NCBI RefSeq assembly: GCF_910592395.1
Contig: NC_088317.1
Coordinates: 372,001 to 436,000 of the forward strand
Reading direction: 5' to 3'
DNA: 64,000 nucleotides
Source of the DNA: Lineus longissimus
Taxonomy: Eukaryota > Nemertea > Pilidiophora > Heteronemertea > Lineidae
The position numbers were made by a program, and so were the translations under genes. The notes under the pieces are model-generated. The model saw nothing but the letters and a program-made list of their open reading frames with translations. It had not been told where the DNA came from and searched no databases. Shown piece after piece: positions 11,652 to 25,400 of the stretch; the stretch's first letter is position 1, and every line of letters begins with the position of its first letter.

Positions 11652-12256
11652 TCGGTCGTTTCGCTCCCTGAGTTTTTCGCCCCCAGTCGTTTCGCTCCAA
11701 ATCAAAGTCGTTTCACTCGAAGATTCAGTTGTCAAATCTACATAATAGGTCATCTGCTGTGTAATCTTTGGCAAGTCACCTGTCTTTCATTCCTTATCAT
11801 TCGTCGGTCATCAAGAGTTAATGAACTAGACAGTTAGTGACCTGCCCAACATCACAAATTCTTAAAAGCCAATTAGAAATGCGTCTGAGATTGAATGCCA
11901 CTATTGGCCACAAGATTGCCAAGAGGCTTAACCCCCGGGGCTTTACCCTGATCTCACTCGTGATAATTGCAAGAAAAGACAAGTGACCTGCCGAAGATCA
12001 CCGATGGCCAAACAATTCCTTCTTTGTAGATTTGACAACCCTGGAAAGCACATCTACTTTGACACTTGTACTTTCCCGCAAGTGCAGTGAATATTATTGT
12101 AAATGTGGAGTTTATCTATGAATTTCAACAAATCTTAATTCATTATACTAGGTACTTTCCACTCAATCCCCAAGAAAAAGTCGCAGGGAGCGAAACGACT
12201 TCGATTTGGAGCGACACGAGTGGGGGCGAAAAAGTCAGGGAGCGAAACGATCGGAG
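11652..12256. mobile_element. 605-bp element with long inverted arms (GGGAGCGAAACGAC type)
   Basis: The left arm (11652-11720) contains CGGTCGTTTCGCTCCCTGA, TTTTTCGCCCCC and two further TCGTTTC(G/A)CTC subrepeats. The right arm (about 12180-12256) contains the same modules in reverse complement and reverse order. The interior has no coding frame. It fills most of the space between the divergent genes RPL35A and DRC9. It may be a non-autonomous transposon, or a paired promoter motif, since a solo copy lies in another bidirectional promoter at 7430-7475. Confidence 0.55.
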
Positions 12257-12275
12257 ATCGGCGGGCCAGTTCCGG

Positions 12276-12310
12276 TTGCGCATGCTCAGAGCCTGGTTAC
12301 CAGCGTAAAC
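12276..12310 (+). promoter_or_regulatory. Candidate NRF1-like and X-box-like sites upstream of DRC9
   Basis: TTGCGCATGCTC (12276-12287) resembles the NRF1 site GCGCATGC. GTTACC-AGC-GTAAAC (12296-12310) matches the left half of the RFX X-box (GTNRCC) exactly and the right half only partly. RFX control would suit a ciliary gene, but the match is imperfect. Confidence 0.3.
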
Positions 12311-12583
12311 AAATGACTTCCTTCCGTGTTATTTGACGTTATATTTTGCTGAAAAAAGAAGGTAAAGAAACCTTCATAAACACTATAAACACTATCAAAT
12401 CTTTTCCTTGTAAGACAAAGGATAAAAGCAAGATGATAAGTTTGTTTTTTTGTATACTGTCTGATATCTGGCTTGATTAATGATTGATTTGAACAACAAC
12501 AACCATGGACGATTTTGACAAAGTCAGAGAACCTACAAAGAGTACAGTAGCCACACCGCTTAAAAATACAATTTCTTTTCAGT

Positions 12584-14796
12584 ATGTTGAAGGGAACAGA
12601 AGCCATCTACGTCTCCACAATCCTGGAGGATTGTGTGGATCAACTCAATGTCCTCGGTAACATCATGCCTGTCTCCTACGAGGGAAGACCTGATTCTGAC
12701 GAGGTGGGCCTCTCATTTTAGCATTGGGTGTCTACTAAATCTTCTGTAGGCCTATCATATAAACTGAGGTTGTCATCTGCCTTTTCCTGTTGGAAGTGTA
12801 TATTGTTGTTCAATCCTTTTGATGTCATCTAAGTTCCTTGATGAGAAGATGATTTGATGTTTGTAAGGTTTTACCTTGACTGTATATGCTGTGTCTGAGC
12901 CCCAACTAAAGTTTGAATTGTGTCCACCTTTAAACCTAACATCTGTGGTCAGCTCTATTTAAGAATCATTTCAATTTTAATTTCCCAGATGGTTACAGAT
13001 GAAATAAGTCGCCTTGTGGATGGTCAGAAAACCCTCGAAAATAAATATGCCAGCGCTCTCAATCGTAAACATGGTCTGAGGATGAGCAAAGGTCCCATGA
13101 AGGACATGCTGGAAGCTGACCGAGGCATTCAGAGTGCTGGATACGCCCTGAAGGCCAGCACAGCTATGTTTGCCCGGGGAATGAAACAGAGTCCTCTAAC
13201 TGAAGATAATCTCCAGAAGATTCAGAACGATCGAGGATACTTGGAACAAGTTATGAGTAGCACTTTGGCCGAGTTGGACCAGGGCGGCAGTTTTGATTTC
13301 CTTCTTCGGGCAGTGAATGCCGAGAAACAAAAGAAGGCACAGTTACAGGACATGATTTTAAAGTAAGGAAATAATGTTAGTTGTTGTTTGCTTGACAGAG
13401 AATAGTGTGGGAAGATGAAGCTTCAGTTTCCTTGTTGGCTTGAGTTTGCTTGGTACATGGTGGGAAGGGGTACATGTATGTCAGTAGCCTGGTCTAACCA
13501 TCAACAATCACAAATCAGCAGGTTTTCCCTGTCTGTTCTATTTTAGATTACCAGTTGATCTTTTGTGAATGAAAGTTGAATACAGTGAAATTACTTTCAG
13601 GGAAGAGGAAGGTAGAAAGAGAGTAAAGACGCTCCACCGCCAGCTTCAAGATGTCAAACGTGAAAAAGAGGTGGAGATCCAGAACAGAAATGAGATGATT
13701 GCCCATCTAAAAGATCAGCTCCAGGAGATGAAGGCCAAGACGAACATGGAGGGAAAATATATCAAGAAATGTGCCGATGTAGCCGTGGCTCAGACACAGA
13801 AACGCTGCTTCATGTCGGAGAAAGACATGAAGGATGAAATTGAGGTGAGCGGTCAAACTGAATCAAAACTAAGTATAGGGTTCTCTTTGCCAGATCTTTG
13901 GCAGGATGTGTCCTATTTTCTTATGAACCAAAGGACAGGATTATCGTGCCGACACGACATGTAATTTTCACCTCATATACTTCAGCCATTGGCGTGATTC
14001 AAGAAAGACAAACTTAAGTTAGCTGATAGAAGTTGATTTCCTTCACAAAGACATTCTGTCACGAATCTCTCATTCCTTTTCAGTCCCTGAGACTAAAGAT
14101 TGACGAAGAGACGAGAGTGAATGCAGAGATTGAATCATATCTTCGCACACATCAATCTGATCTTGAATCAAAAGTCGAATACTGGATGGAAAAATATGAC
14201 AAAGATGTAGAAGCCAAGCAGCATGAGTTAGACGTGCTGAAAGCGTCAAAGGCCAAAGATTTGGAGAGGTTACAAGAACTAACAAAACTTGTAAGTGATT
14301 ATGATTAGCCTTTGTAAGGGGCAAGTAGCATATGATCACCTGATCAATGTACATGAAAACTCTTTGAACAGATGTAGAGAGTGAGTGGGGGCTGGGATGC
14401 ACCATTGTCCACAGACCATTGAGCAACAGTGCGAGGAACCTTTGTTAACTGTTGTAAGACATGTTCCTCCTCAGTCAATGTTCATGTCAAACGAGGTTAG
14501 ACCTGGTCCAATGAGGTGACAGTGAGTACAAGTAATAACACATGATTTCATTCTTCTAGTACCAAGAATACGAACAAGTCGTAGTGGAAGACAGAATAGA
14601 GAAGGAGAAGATAAGACGCAAGGCCGAGCAGGAAGCACTCGAGTTGAAATCAACCGTCAAGCTGCAGTCATGGTGGAGAGGGATGCTGGTTAGGAAGGGT
14701 CTCGGTCCGCACGGGAAGAAGAAGAAGAAGGGAAAGAAAGGCAAGAAGGGAAAGAAATCTGGAAAGAAGGGCAAAAAGGGGAAGAAGAAGAAGTAA
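12584..14796 (+). CDS. IQCG: Dynein regulatory complex protein 9 (IQ domain G)
   Basis: DRC9 is a subunit of the nexin-dynein regulatory complex of motile cilia and flagella, and it binds calmodulin through an IQ motif. Exons: 12584-12703, 12989-13362, 13601-13844, 14084-14290, 14560-14796; 393 residues. Diagnostic stretches are [16 protein letters not shown] (human [16 protein letters not shown]), [28 protein letters not shown], and [11 protein letters not shown] followed by the IQ-like [14 protein letters not shown]. The tail is a lysine/glycine low-complexity run, as in the human protein. The start is the ATG at 12584. An AG lies just before it, so a noncoding exon upstream is possible, and the N-terminus is shorter than in human. 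Confidence 0.93.
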
Positions 14797-16459
14797 AGGG
14801 GATTCAGTTAATATTTTGTTTTCAGGAATTACATGGGAAATAAAATGTGATATTTGTTGAGACTATTTTTAAATGTCATTCTTTGACGACTGCTGGTCAA
14901 GAACTGTCCTGTTACATGTACTTTTGAAGTGACAGCTCCGAGTGCCCTTTGTTGATCAGGAGTCAATTTGATAATTTTGTCAAGTTATTGGGGCAGTTTC
15001 AGCAACAGAGAAACATGGAAGTAATCCGTCCAGCTTTTATGATGTTTACTGAAAGAATACAGTCAACAAGGACTGTTTCACAAGACTTTTGAAATCAATG
15101 TGTACATTATTTATCAATAAAACCTATTCTATGATGATAAATGACTCGATCTCAATCATTCGATTACCTGCTAGCCATCTGAAGCTGGGAATCCGATATC
15201 ATGATTGGACTGTCGGTTGTCATCTACTTGAATACTTGCCACTCCAACACGAGTCCCTACACCTGCCATGGACAGAAGCTGTTCAATAATGTCCATCAGC
15301 TGACAAGCTGAATACCGAGAAGCCCTGCTAGCCACTGCAACTAAACCCTGGTGAAATTTGGAAGTCAATTCAGGTCATCAGACATGAACTTTAGTCACGG
15401 CCATATTTCCTGAAGTCACAACCATGAATAGAACCACTTGGAAGACGATCCATCAGAGAACGACAAGTGGGTTGAGTCACATCCACCGAGACCAACATCA
15501 GGAACAAGGGACAAGCGAGTTGCTTACTCTGTAGGTAAGGTCTATATCAGTGATTACACAAAACATGAAGACCATAGAGTGATGGGTCATTGTCTGGGAG
15601 CTCATATCAGGCCAGTCTTCAGGGCTTCTCTATCGCACCTTCATTTCAATTCAGTGCTTGGGTTCATTCAGCAGAGTTAAAAACAGACAGAACAAGTGGA
15701 TGAATTTTAAACATTTTAACGAGAAGTCAAAGTAAATTATACATGTAGATGAAGTACTTTCACAAGGATTATTTCTTGATTGAAAATATTATTCCCAAAG
15801 TCAAATTATCGAAATTTACTCGGACGCTGTGGAATTGTACTTGTCCCACAAACTCAAAGTGGCCTCAATCTCATTTTATCTCAATTGTGAACAAAAAATT
15901 CACAGAAAAATACAGAATGATTAGTTTAAAACGAACATTCATTGCACTTATACTGTACACAATCATAAAAAATACGGACAACAGACACTGCTAACTCATT
16001 CAATGACCTTTGAAAACATCCTGCAGGAATAGAACAAAGCAAAACAGAGAAAGTACAAGTATTTCTAACTATATTCCACTGATTCTAAAATAGCCCATCT
16101 TCTAAAAAAGTTTTCAATTACTGGTATATGAAGTATATACAATGATGAATGCTTATGATCCGTTACTCCTAGGATGCCCAGGGAAATGTCATAGGATTTA
16201 TCAAAAATGTTCGCTTGTGGCAGCACAACCTTCCATCACTAGCACAGATGATGACAATTTCAGCGACATGTGCCAACACATGTTGAGAGCTCGTGTTGAT
16301 AACATCTCAGTCCACCAACGGAAGGGTGGAATCTCACTCGGTTTAGTTCATATGCAGGCCATTCCAACGACTATCAACCATTGATGGTCTGCGGTCAGTA
16401 TATCATCAGCTGCACTACCCAACGACATGTCCATCACCAGATCCTGGCTGGTCGAATCT
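14797..16459. other. Intergenic region between convergent DRC9 and STAG
   Basis: Holds the DRC9 3' UTR with AATAAA at 14839-14844 and a second at 15116-15121, and presumably the STAG 3' UTR. Two short frames (15438-15540 on plus, 15368-15171 on minus) have protein-like composition. They have no partner exons that I could find, so I do not call a gene. Confidence 0.5.
14839..14844 (+). terminator. Poly(A) signal of DRC9
   Basis: AATAAA 43 bp after the DRC9 stop codon. A second AATAAA at 15116-15121 could be an alternative site. Confidence 0.6.
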
Positions 16460-19400
16460 CTAATCAGATTCCTCGTTGATATCTAAATTCTCCATCGATG
16501 TCACTGACTCAGTAAACATATTCTTTGGCCGCCGAGCTTTCTGCCGTGTTCTTGCCTGCAGGTTTGAATCGTCTCTTCGGCTGTAACTTGGTTCTGCAAG
16601 ACGCGTGGATTCCATGACTCGTTTCTGGCTGCTTAACCACGATGCTTGGGACATCTGTGACATGGTGAGGGCTACAGATCTAAAACAGGAAAGAATGATA
16701 AGAACGATACCAACCAAGAAATCGACAACAACAGACTCAAATTCCTTATGAAGAGGACAGGTGTTGGGTAGAGAGTCCAATCTACTGTTACACCAGTGCA
16801 CCTCAACAACCTTGACCTCTATCAGGGCTCTCAATCACATCAAATACACGCCACTTAACTGTCAGTGTGTATCCCCCTGGGGGTCAAAACTGGTTGAGAG
16901 CTTTCCAAAAACTGGTCATGACATTACATAGAGGTTCTTGGCTTACGTCCACATTTCGCCAGCATTGCCATCAGTCAGGAATGAAACACCACTCACGTTT
17001 CATCAAAATCTCTTTCGGAGCCATGTGTGGAGGAATGGTCATCGATTTCTGGATCGAGTCTGGCCCTTTTCATCATTGTTGACTGCAGCTGAGGAGGGGG
17101 GAGGTGAGGGGTCACACCCATATCTAAAAGTGAAACAAGCAGAGCTTAGATTCAATAACCTCACACTCACTGATTGAAATCTCTCATCATTATTACAGCT
17201 TCATATCGTTATGTTATCTAAGTGGGATCTTTCACTAGCCCTGGCATTGACACTAAGGGACAAGGGACCACAGCCTGTAGTCTAATCCGACAGACTCGCA
17301 TCACTTTCATCCATAATTTGGCAGTGACGAGTTGGAGATGTTTAGTTTCTAGAATCCTTGCCTAGCTTGCACAGACTGCCATCTCAACCAAGATCGAACT
17401 CAGGGCAATGATAGTGCTGCCACCCATGAAGGAATGTTCCTACCTTCCTGCTGATACCTCCTTCCTCTATTTGATTTGCTCTTGGGCCGTCCAGGGGGAT
17501 TCTTCATGAGGGGATTGTTGAGAAGGTCTGACTCTCCTTGAACCAAACTGTTCCTATAGGTGAGCAGAGGGGCCCAGTCCTCACTCCGGTTTGAAGGCAT
17601 GCCACCAGCAAGATGACGATCCAAATAGTTCACCCTGAAAAGAGTAGTTGAATATCTTTCATCGTTGTTCAAGAGGCCGCCTGCTATCACAGAATGCATT
17701 CTCATTCATCCAAGTCGTAAGTGCCCCGACATGAATAATGACTTTTACCTTAATGACAAACAAAAGCAGGAACGATAACTAGAACGTCAACAGTAAACTG
17801 TAACAAATGCAACAACTGTGTACCCTTTAGAAGACTTGATGGTTCTATTGAAGAAGCTCAGCCTGAAACATCAAATCAAAGTTTAACTGGTGATCTTCAC
17901 GACATAAATGGCTGAAACATGATATCATTAGAGCTTTAGCCACATGAGAGTGAAGGGAATAGGGGCAGGCAGAGTAGGTCGCTCACTATTTCCACCACTA
18001 CGTACGTGGAGACAATCAGCCAGCCACATTGCAGCACTGGCAAAGAAGAGGAAGTGATGCCAATAAACAGCTAGATATTCACAGTCAACTTACACAGTCT
18101 TCTTATCCTGTTTCATAAGTTTGCTTGTGAATTCACACAAGATCTCCAAGAATGCCAGGTTTGGTGGCGGGCCATTGGGATCATCGGCACTCTCCATATT
18201 GGCCAGACCGAATATGATTCCCTCCTTGTGCATGGCAGCGACTGCCTCCCGGTTCTTGATCTGATCCAAGCCGAATGATAACGAGAATCTCCGAGCGAGT
18301 TCCTTGATTTGCTGGTATCCCTCAGATGATCGGTCGATCATGATACCTTGCTCCTCCTGCACGTCCTTGAAGAGCTGAATAAGACAATAATGAGTTGAGA
18401 GATGACGTCATTTGGAACCCAAATCCAAATCCAACATAGGAATCAACTGTAGATTGTTCTGTAAGAGAGAGTCCACTTACTCCTAAACATCTCTGGCAGC
18501 AAAGATGCCAGTTCTTACCTTGATGAGGCTGAGAGCCAGTGTCTTGGCTGTGCTGACTTTGTTGATCTCTCTCGCTTTGCTCAGAGTGGCTTTGATGATG
18601 TCTCCGTAATCATTGTAGAACTGCAAAAGAAATCCCAGTGTTAAATGAGTTTTATAGAATAATAGTTTGATCCTATTGGACAATGAAGGAGACAACTGAA
18701 TACAGCACATGATCTACTCCATGTATTTCTTACAGCTTTTAAGCTGAAGAGGAAGAAGAAATGAAGACAATGAGACAGGGTGAAAGTGATGACTGTTAGG
18801 GCCGCAGAGGAACAAGGACAAAACAAACTTAATCAGTTGATCTCTTACCTTCATGTAGTATTTGAACATATCGGCGGCCGTCCTGATGTGAACAACATTA
18901 TAGACGACAAGCTTACAGAACGATGCCAGGAAGTTACGGCGATTATGCAATTCCTCAATCTTGACGTTTTCGTCAACATCCTCATCCTCATCGTCGACGA
19001 ACACTTTCTCTGTGAGGAAACCACTAAGCTGGGCTTGCAGATTTTTATCAGGTTCGTAGATGAGTGGGGCAAGGTTGGCGTTATTGCCCATGTGCTTGCT
19101 GAAGACAATAAGGAGGTCACCGATTGTGACGAAGGCTTCCTCGTTCACTTTATCTTGTTGATGGTAGAGAAGGTCGGTACACAAACCCATCAGCTCGCTC
19201 AGTAACTTACGAATCATCTTCATGGCATTCTGCAAGTGGAAACGGAAAAACATAAACCATATCTTACCTAGTGGTCAAACTCCTTGGTTCTAGTGAACTG
19301 ACAACTTTCTTGTACTAGATTGAGCATAACTAATTTGATTCCTACCTTATCAGGGTTGTTATTATCAAGAGCATAGAGCTTCCACATGATGGTGAGAGAG

Positions 19401-22400
19401 CAGCAACCGATCGCTTTACACACCACCTCTTCTGGGATGGATGCATTCTCGTTGGCTTTCTTGACGATGTAATGGAGATTATCCCACAAGTCTCTGCTCG
19501 TCAGATCATGACACCTGAAAACAATTTTATACGATGAACTTCGAACAAGACATCATTTGACAAATATCAATAATGTTGGCCGTGGAAGGAACCAACAGTG
19601 TAGGCCTCATCATCACTTCTAAAAGCCAGGCCTATGCCTTTCAGTTCTACCAAGGCATGTAACTCACCCAAAGAAAGCGTAGATCTTCTTGGAGGCAATC
19701 TCCATGGCATAGGCCTCATCATCATCAGCCTCTTCCTCATGGAAGAGATCCTGAAACGCCTCCTTGTAGCGCTCCACCAGGGTATCGAGGAGCGTATTGC
19801 ACGCCAGGTGGCACTTCCTAGCGATAGCGTAGTCATCATTGCAGAAAGTCTCGAAGCACTTGGCACAGACTTCGAGCACCTCTTGGTTGGTGTGCTTGTC
19901 GACGATCTCAGAGATGTGGCGCAGGAGAGTATCAAGATGCTGCAACGAGGAAACTAGGTTGGTACTTGGTACGGTGAGGCAAGATGGGAAAGGTTGTCCC
20001 TAAATGGACAGCACACATGTTTCTTCAGCTGACCAACATGTTTTGTTCGCAAGAGAGATGACCTGGATGGCATATTTCTCTACTGCTGGACATGATGGAA
20101 TTGACCTTGCCTGCAACCTCTGTTCTTGACACATATCCTTGCAAACATGGGTTGTCTTGAGATCATATTTTCAGCAACTCACACACATGTCGGATTCCTT
20201 CCAACAGATCTGATCCAACTCACCTTTTCCAACCTGCTTGTGGTGAAGATCTCCAGATCAAAATGCTGCGGAATCTGTAGAAGGTTGGCTATCTTCTCAT
20301 CATCGGCAATATACTTGACAACCAGCTGTGGCAATGCAACAATGAAATGCTCCGTCAGCCTCTGTTTATCTTCACCGATCTGTTTATTCTCTCTGGCTGT
20401 CAGCTTCTTGTTCGGTCCCCTTCCCACGGGCGATTCACCAGTAGCAGCTTGCTTTACACAGCACACCATGATCTCGATGAGACTGGTCTCCTGGCGGTCA
20501 TCTAACGGTTCCTCACCTCGCCCTGGTTCCTCCAGTAGCAGATCGGTCATACACTCCCAGTCTTTCATCATGTCGTTGATCTCCCAGAGGCTGTCCACGA
20601 GGTACGCACCGTGTTCATGTAACTGAAACCAAACGCAAGATATCATTCAAATACCAGCACTGAGGTGGGTATAAACAGATCCCATTGATCTAGGCCACGA
20701 TGTCACACATACACAGACAGGTGTTCTCTCTGTCCCCTGGCAAAATCGGGTCAAGTAATGTCACACAAGGCACAGAAGCTTGTATGACTGGAATGTCAGA
20801 TAACTGAACGAACCAACGTTCCATCTCTAAATCTCATTAAGACTCACCTCACTCTCGATGAAGAACTGAACGAGATCACGAATCAATGGTGTATTCTCAC
20901 TCCTCTTCTTGCCCTTCTTTGTCCTCAGATTCCTCACCGCATCCTCATCTTTCTGGAACAGCTTGGCATTTAAGAATTCTCCCGCTGCCTGCGCCACCAA
21001 GCGATGAGAGGAGTAAACTAACTCATAGACGTTCTCACAGTCCTTGTCGGATAAGACTTGTTCGTTGAATTTCAAGATGCTGATGACGAGTTTGACTGCA
21101 GCAACCGCTACGTCATATTCCTTGTCCAGGGTCATCTCCACAATACGATCCTGAAATGAGTCAACAGGTCATGCTAGGTTGACCTAAACGACCTACATGA
21201 ACCAACAGGGTCTTACTTACAGCATCTAATGGAAGAGAACCAACAGGGTCTTACCTACAGTATCTAATGGAAGAGAACCAACAGGGTCTTACCTACAGCA
21301 TCTAATGGAAGAGAACCAACAGGGTCTTACCTACAGTATCTAATGGAAGAGAACCAACAGGGTCTTACCTACAGCATCTAATGGAAGAGAACCAACAGGG
21401 TCTTACCTACAGTATCTAATGGAAGAGAACCAACAGGGTCTCACTTACAGCATCTAATGGAAGAGAACCAACAGGGTCTTACTTACAGCATCTAATGGAA
21501 GAGAACCAACAGGGTCTTACCTACAGTATCTAATGGAAGAGAACCAACAGGGTCTTACCTACAGTATCTAATGGAAGAGAACCAACAGGGTCTTACCTAC
21601 AGTATCTAATGGAAGAGAACCAACAGGGTCTTACCTACAGTATCTAATGGAAGAGAACCAACAGGGTCTTACCTACAGCATCTAATGGAAGAGAACCAAC
21701 AGGGTCTTACCTACAGTATCTAATGGAAGAGAACCAACAGGGTCTTACCTACAGTATCTAATGGAAGAGAACCAACAGGGTCTTACCTACAGTATCTAAT
21801 GGAAGAGAACCAACAGGGTCTTACTTACAGTATCTAATGGAAGAGAACCAACAGGGTCTTACCTACAGTATCTAATGGAAGAGAACCAACAGGGTCTTAC
21901 CTACAGTATCTAATGGAAGAGAACCAACAGGGTCTTACTTACAGTATCTAATGGAAGAGAACCAACAGGGTCTTACTTACAGTATCTAATGGAAGAGAAC
22001 CAACAGGGTCTTACCTACAGTATCTAATGGAAGAGAACCAACAGGGTCTTACCTACAGTATCTAATGGAAGAGAACCAACAGGGTCTCACTTACAGCATC
22101 TAATGGAAGAGAACCAACAGGGTCTTACTTACAGCATCTAATGGAAGAGAACCAACAGGGTCTTACCTACAGTATCTAATGGAAGAGAACCAACAGGGTC
22201 TTACCTACAGTATCTAATGGAAGAGAACCAACAGGGTCTTACCTACAGCATCTAATGGAAGAGAACCAACAGGGTCTTACCTACAGTATCTAATGGAAGA
22301 GAACCAACAGGGTCTCACTTACAGCATCTAATGGAAGAGAACCAACAGGGTCTTACTTACAGCATCTAATGGAAGAGAACCAACAGGGTCTTACCTACAG

Positions 22401-25400
22401 TATCTAATGGAAGAGAACCAACAGGGTCTTACCTACAGTATCTAATGGAAGAGAACCAACAGGGTCTTACCTACAGTATCTAATGGAAGAGAACCAACAG
22501 GGTCTTACCTACAGTATCTAATGGAAGAGAACCAACAGGGTCTTACCTACAGTATCTAATGGAAGAGAACCAACAGGGTCTTACCTACAGTATCTAATGG
22601 AAGAGAAACATACCTTAAACCTATTGGTGAACAGTTCCAGTTTGGGTGCCAGCTCCTCAGATTCGTACAACGCATGAAGACATTTCAGACATCCATGGCG
22701 GACTTCCCCGCTCTGAAACAAATTGAGAGGACATTTCAATCAGCTTGCTTACACAGCCTCATCAGCTCTTCACCATAGGGTAACAAGGACCACTACAAGG
22801 TCAACACTAGTACTGTCAACCAACAACAACAAGCTGTACGCAGTTCAAACTTCTATTTCAAACTTAGCCTAAACATGCCGTAGTGACCAATAAAGCTATG
22901 CTAACTAAATTCAGTTCTGCAATAAACATACTTCCTTTAGTGGGGGATAAGTGTAAGAATGCCAGCGTGCTTACCCGATCATAAAGTGTCCAGCCGACAT
23001 ACTTGAGGTAGCTGTCGTCTAAGAACATATTCGGATACTTGCGCATCCAGACTCCAATCTCCGACAAACAGATGTTACGGATTTCACCCTGGGTGTCCCT
23101 GAAATTGGATGAAATGGGCATTACATTTTGATTGTTTTCTTCTTCCTTTTCTTCTTGAGATTTTTGAGATGCACACGAGACAGTCAGTCTGTCTTCAGCA
23201 ACAAAGACGTCTATAGCAGGTCATAGTCTTCTGAAATACGGTTCTACATAGACATGATGTAAGATGTTGGGAGGTGTCAAGAAGCTGTATTCACATGGTC
23301 ATAATGGCCATACCTATATCTGTGAACAAAGACTCCCTTGAAGATGTATGTCAGCATGTTCCTAATCTCTTCCTGGTTGTCCTCCAGCTCCTGTCTCTTC
23401 GCCATCAACATCTCAAGACGCTCAGATGCCCGTTTGTTTTGGTTCTTCTGCCGCTCCGCATCATATTGTCTCTGGGTGTTGTCGAGGTTGATACTGAGGT
23501 TGAGAGCTACGTCTACGAGGGCGGACATCAACTTCATCGCTGGAAATATTAACGACCATGAGAAATGATACGAGGAGAATCCAGTGCAACATCCCCTCGG
23601 CTGTGGCATCCTCCACCAAGTGTCGTTATTGTATTCATACAACCGTATGGTCACTGGCATTGCACAAATCAACACTCTTCATTTCAGACCAGTTGTCACT
23701 TCCAATAGCCTTGCAACCCAAAGATGGTGGTGCCATCCAACAGAAATAGAATACATGTTTGGTAGGCTTGGAGAATGATGCACAATGTACCACCATGCAG
23801 ACTCTCAGCTTGGAAAGCGATGCATGATATCTGTAGGGGAGAGGAAGAAACAAACACCTGCTTACCTGCCAAGGTGCTTGTGTGCCGGAAAGCTCGCACC
23901 TGAGAATCGGTCAGCCCGGTTAGCAGGGAGATGATGTTATCCATCATATACTGGTCATAAATGATGCTGTACTGACACTGCCGCACCAGGGTTGTCACAA
24001 ACTCACAGAAGTTAGTTTTGAATTTCTTCCAGACCGGTCCTGACATGATCAATGGGTAGTCACCACTTTCCTGAAGGAAAGAGGAGTATAAAAATTCATT
24101 CATTTGAGAGATATGAGGAACTACTTACAATGAGAGATATGAGGAACTACTTACAATGAGAGATATGAGGAACTACTTACAATGAGAGATATGAGGAACT
24201 ACTTACAATGAGAGATATGAGGAACTACTAACAATGCAGTATCAACAGGCTGCTCTCACCTCATACAATCAATCAGGTCTGAATAGGTTACGACCAGGCT
24301 TAGCAAAGGCTCATTTATCAATTGAAACTTTGATCTTAACAATTGACTTTAACTCCTTCACTGCTGCGTAGTGAACTGTTACTTCAGCATACAATACAAA
24401 TACAAATTCCTACCTCATCAAACTCCTCGGTCATCTTTCTGATCAGCTCAGCATGTTGTAACTCGGCGTACATATGTGGCGTGATCTTACCACGGCATCC
24501 AGAGCACTGGATGAAGAACTGGATCAACTCGAGCAGGGCAGCGTCTCGGTCAGCTTTGTAGGACTCGATCCAATCATCAACCACACTCTGCAAAATATCA
24601 CAGTATGGCAGCATGAACCAGGTTTAGGGGGATGAGACCAGACTCAGAAAGGATTTAAGACAGCTTATGCGGGTCGAAAATGTGTCCGGAAACTGTTCTC
24701 TGGTGCTTCGAATGAGAAATTAAGAAACCAAAATCAGGTCTCCAATTCTTACCTGGAGTGCAGTTTTCCCAAGTTTGACAATTTCAAATAGTGAGCCTTC
24801 TTCATTGCCATTGTCTTTCTTTCGCTTGATGATCACCTTCGGAACAGGTTCCTGTTGTTGATCAGGTACCTGAGCCCAGAGCTCTACACCTTCACCCGTC
24901 TGCTCCAATTCTCCCTTTTTCTTACCCTTTTTCGACCGCTTCTGTCCATGCTGAAAAATATTTTGTGTATCTTTTATTGTTAGTCTTACGGCTTTCACTC
25001 AACATATTGGCAATGGATCCAAAAGTCAAAAAAAGATTGAGCTGGTCACTCTTTTTTACCAACAATAAAAAAACTTTTTTCTCACATTTTAATCAAAAGC
25101 TGCGCATACCTCAGGGTCATCTTTCTTTCGTTTTCTTGACTTTCTTTTAAACGGTTGAATTGGCAATGTTTCTGCTTCAAAATCAGCATCACTGTCTCCT
25201 GCTGCTACATGTACACTGGGGCTGAAATGTTTTTAAAAACATGAATTCATCAATCATCTCCAAATACTTGTTTTTGGCAATTTTATTGCAAATATCTATC
25301 ACACTTGTCTTTGCATTTGAACTGATGAGTTTCAGAACTCACTGACGGCTGTCTTACACAGGAGGACCCACCGTTACGACAGCAAATTTTCAAGAAGGTT

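Noticed and set aside
15171-15540. Possible exons on both strands between DRC9 and STAG
   Set aside because: The translations look protein-like, but no compatible partner exons, start or stop arrangement was found, and they may be UTR sequence.
18780-19205. Plus-strand 141-codon ORF
   Set aside because: Antisense shadow of the STAG exon 19229-18849, whose minus-strand translation matches the family.
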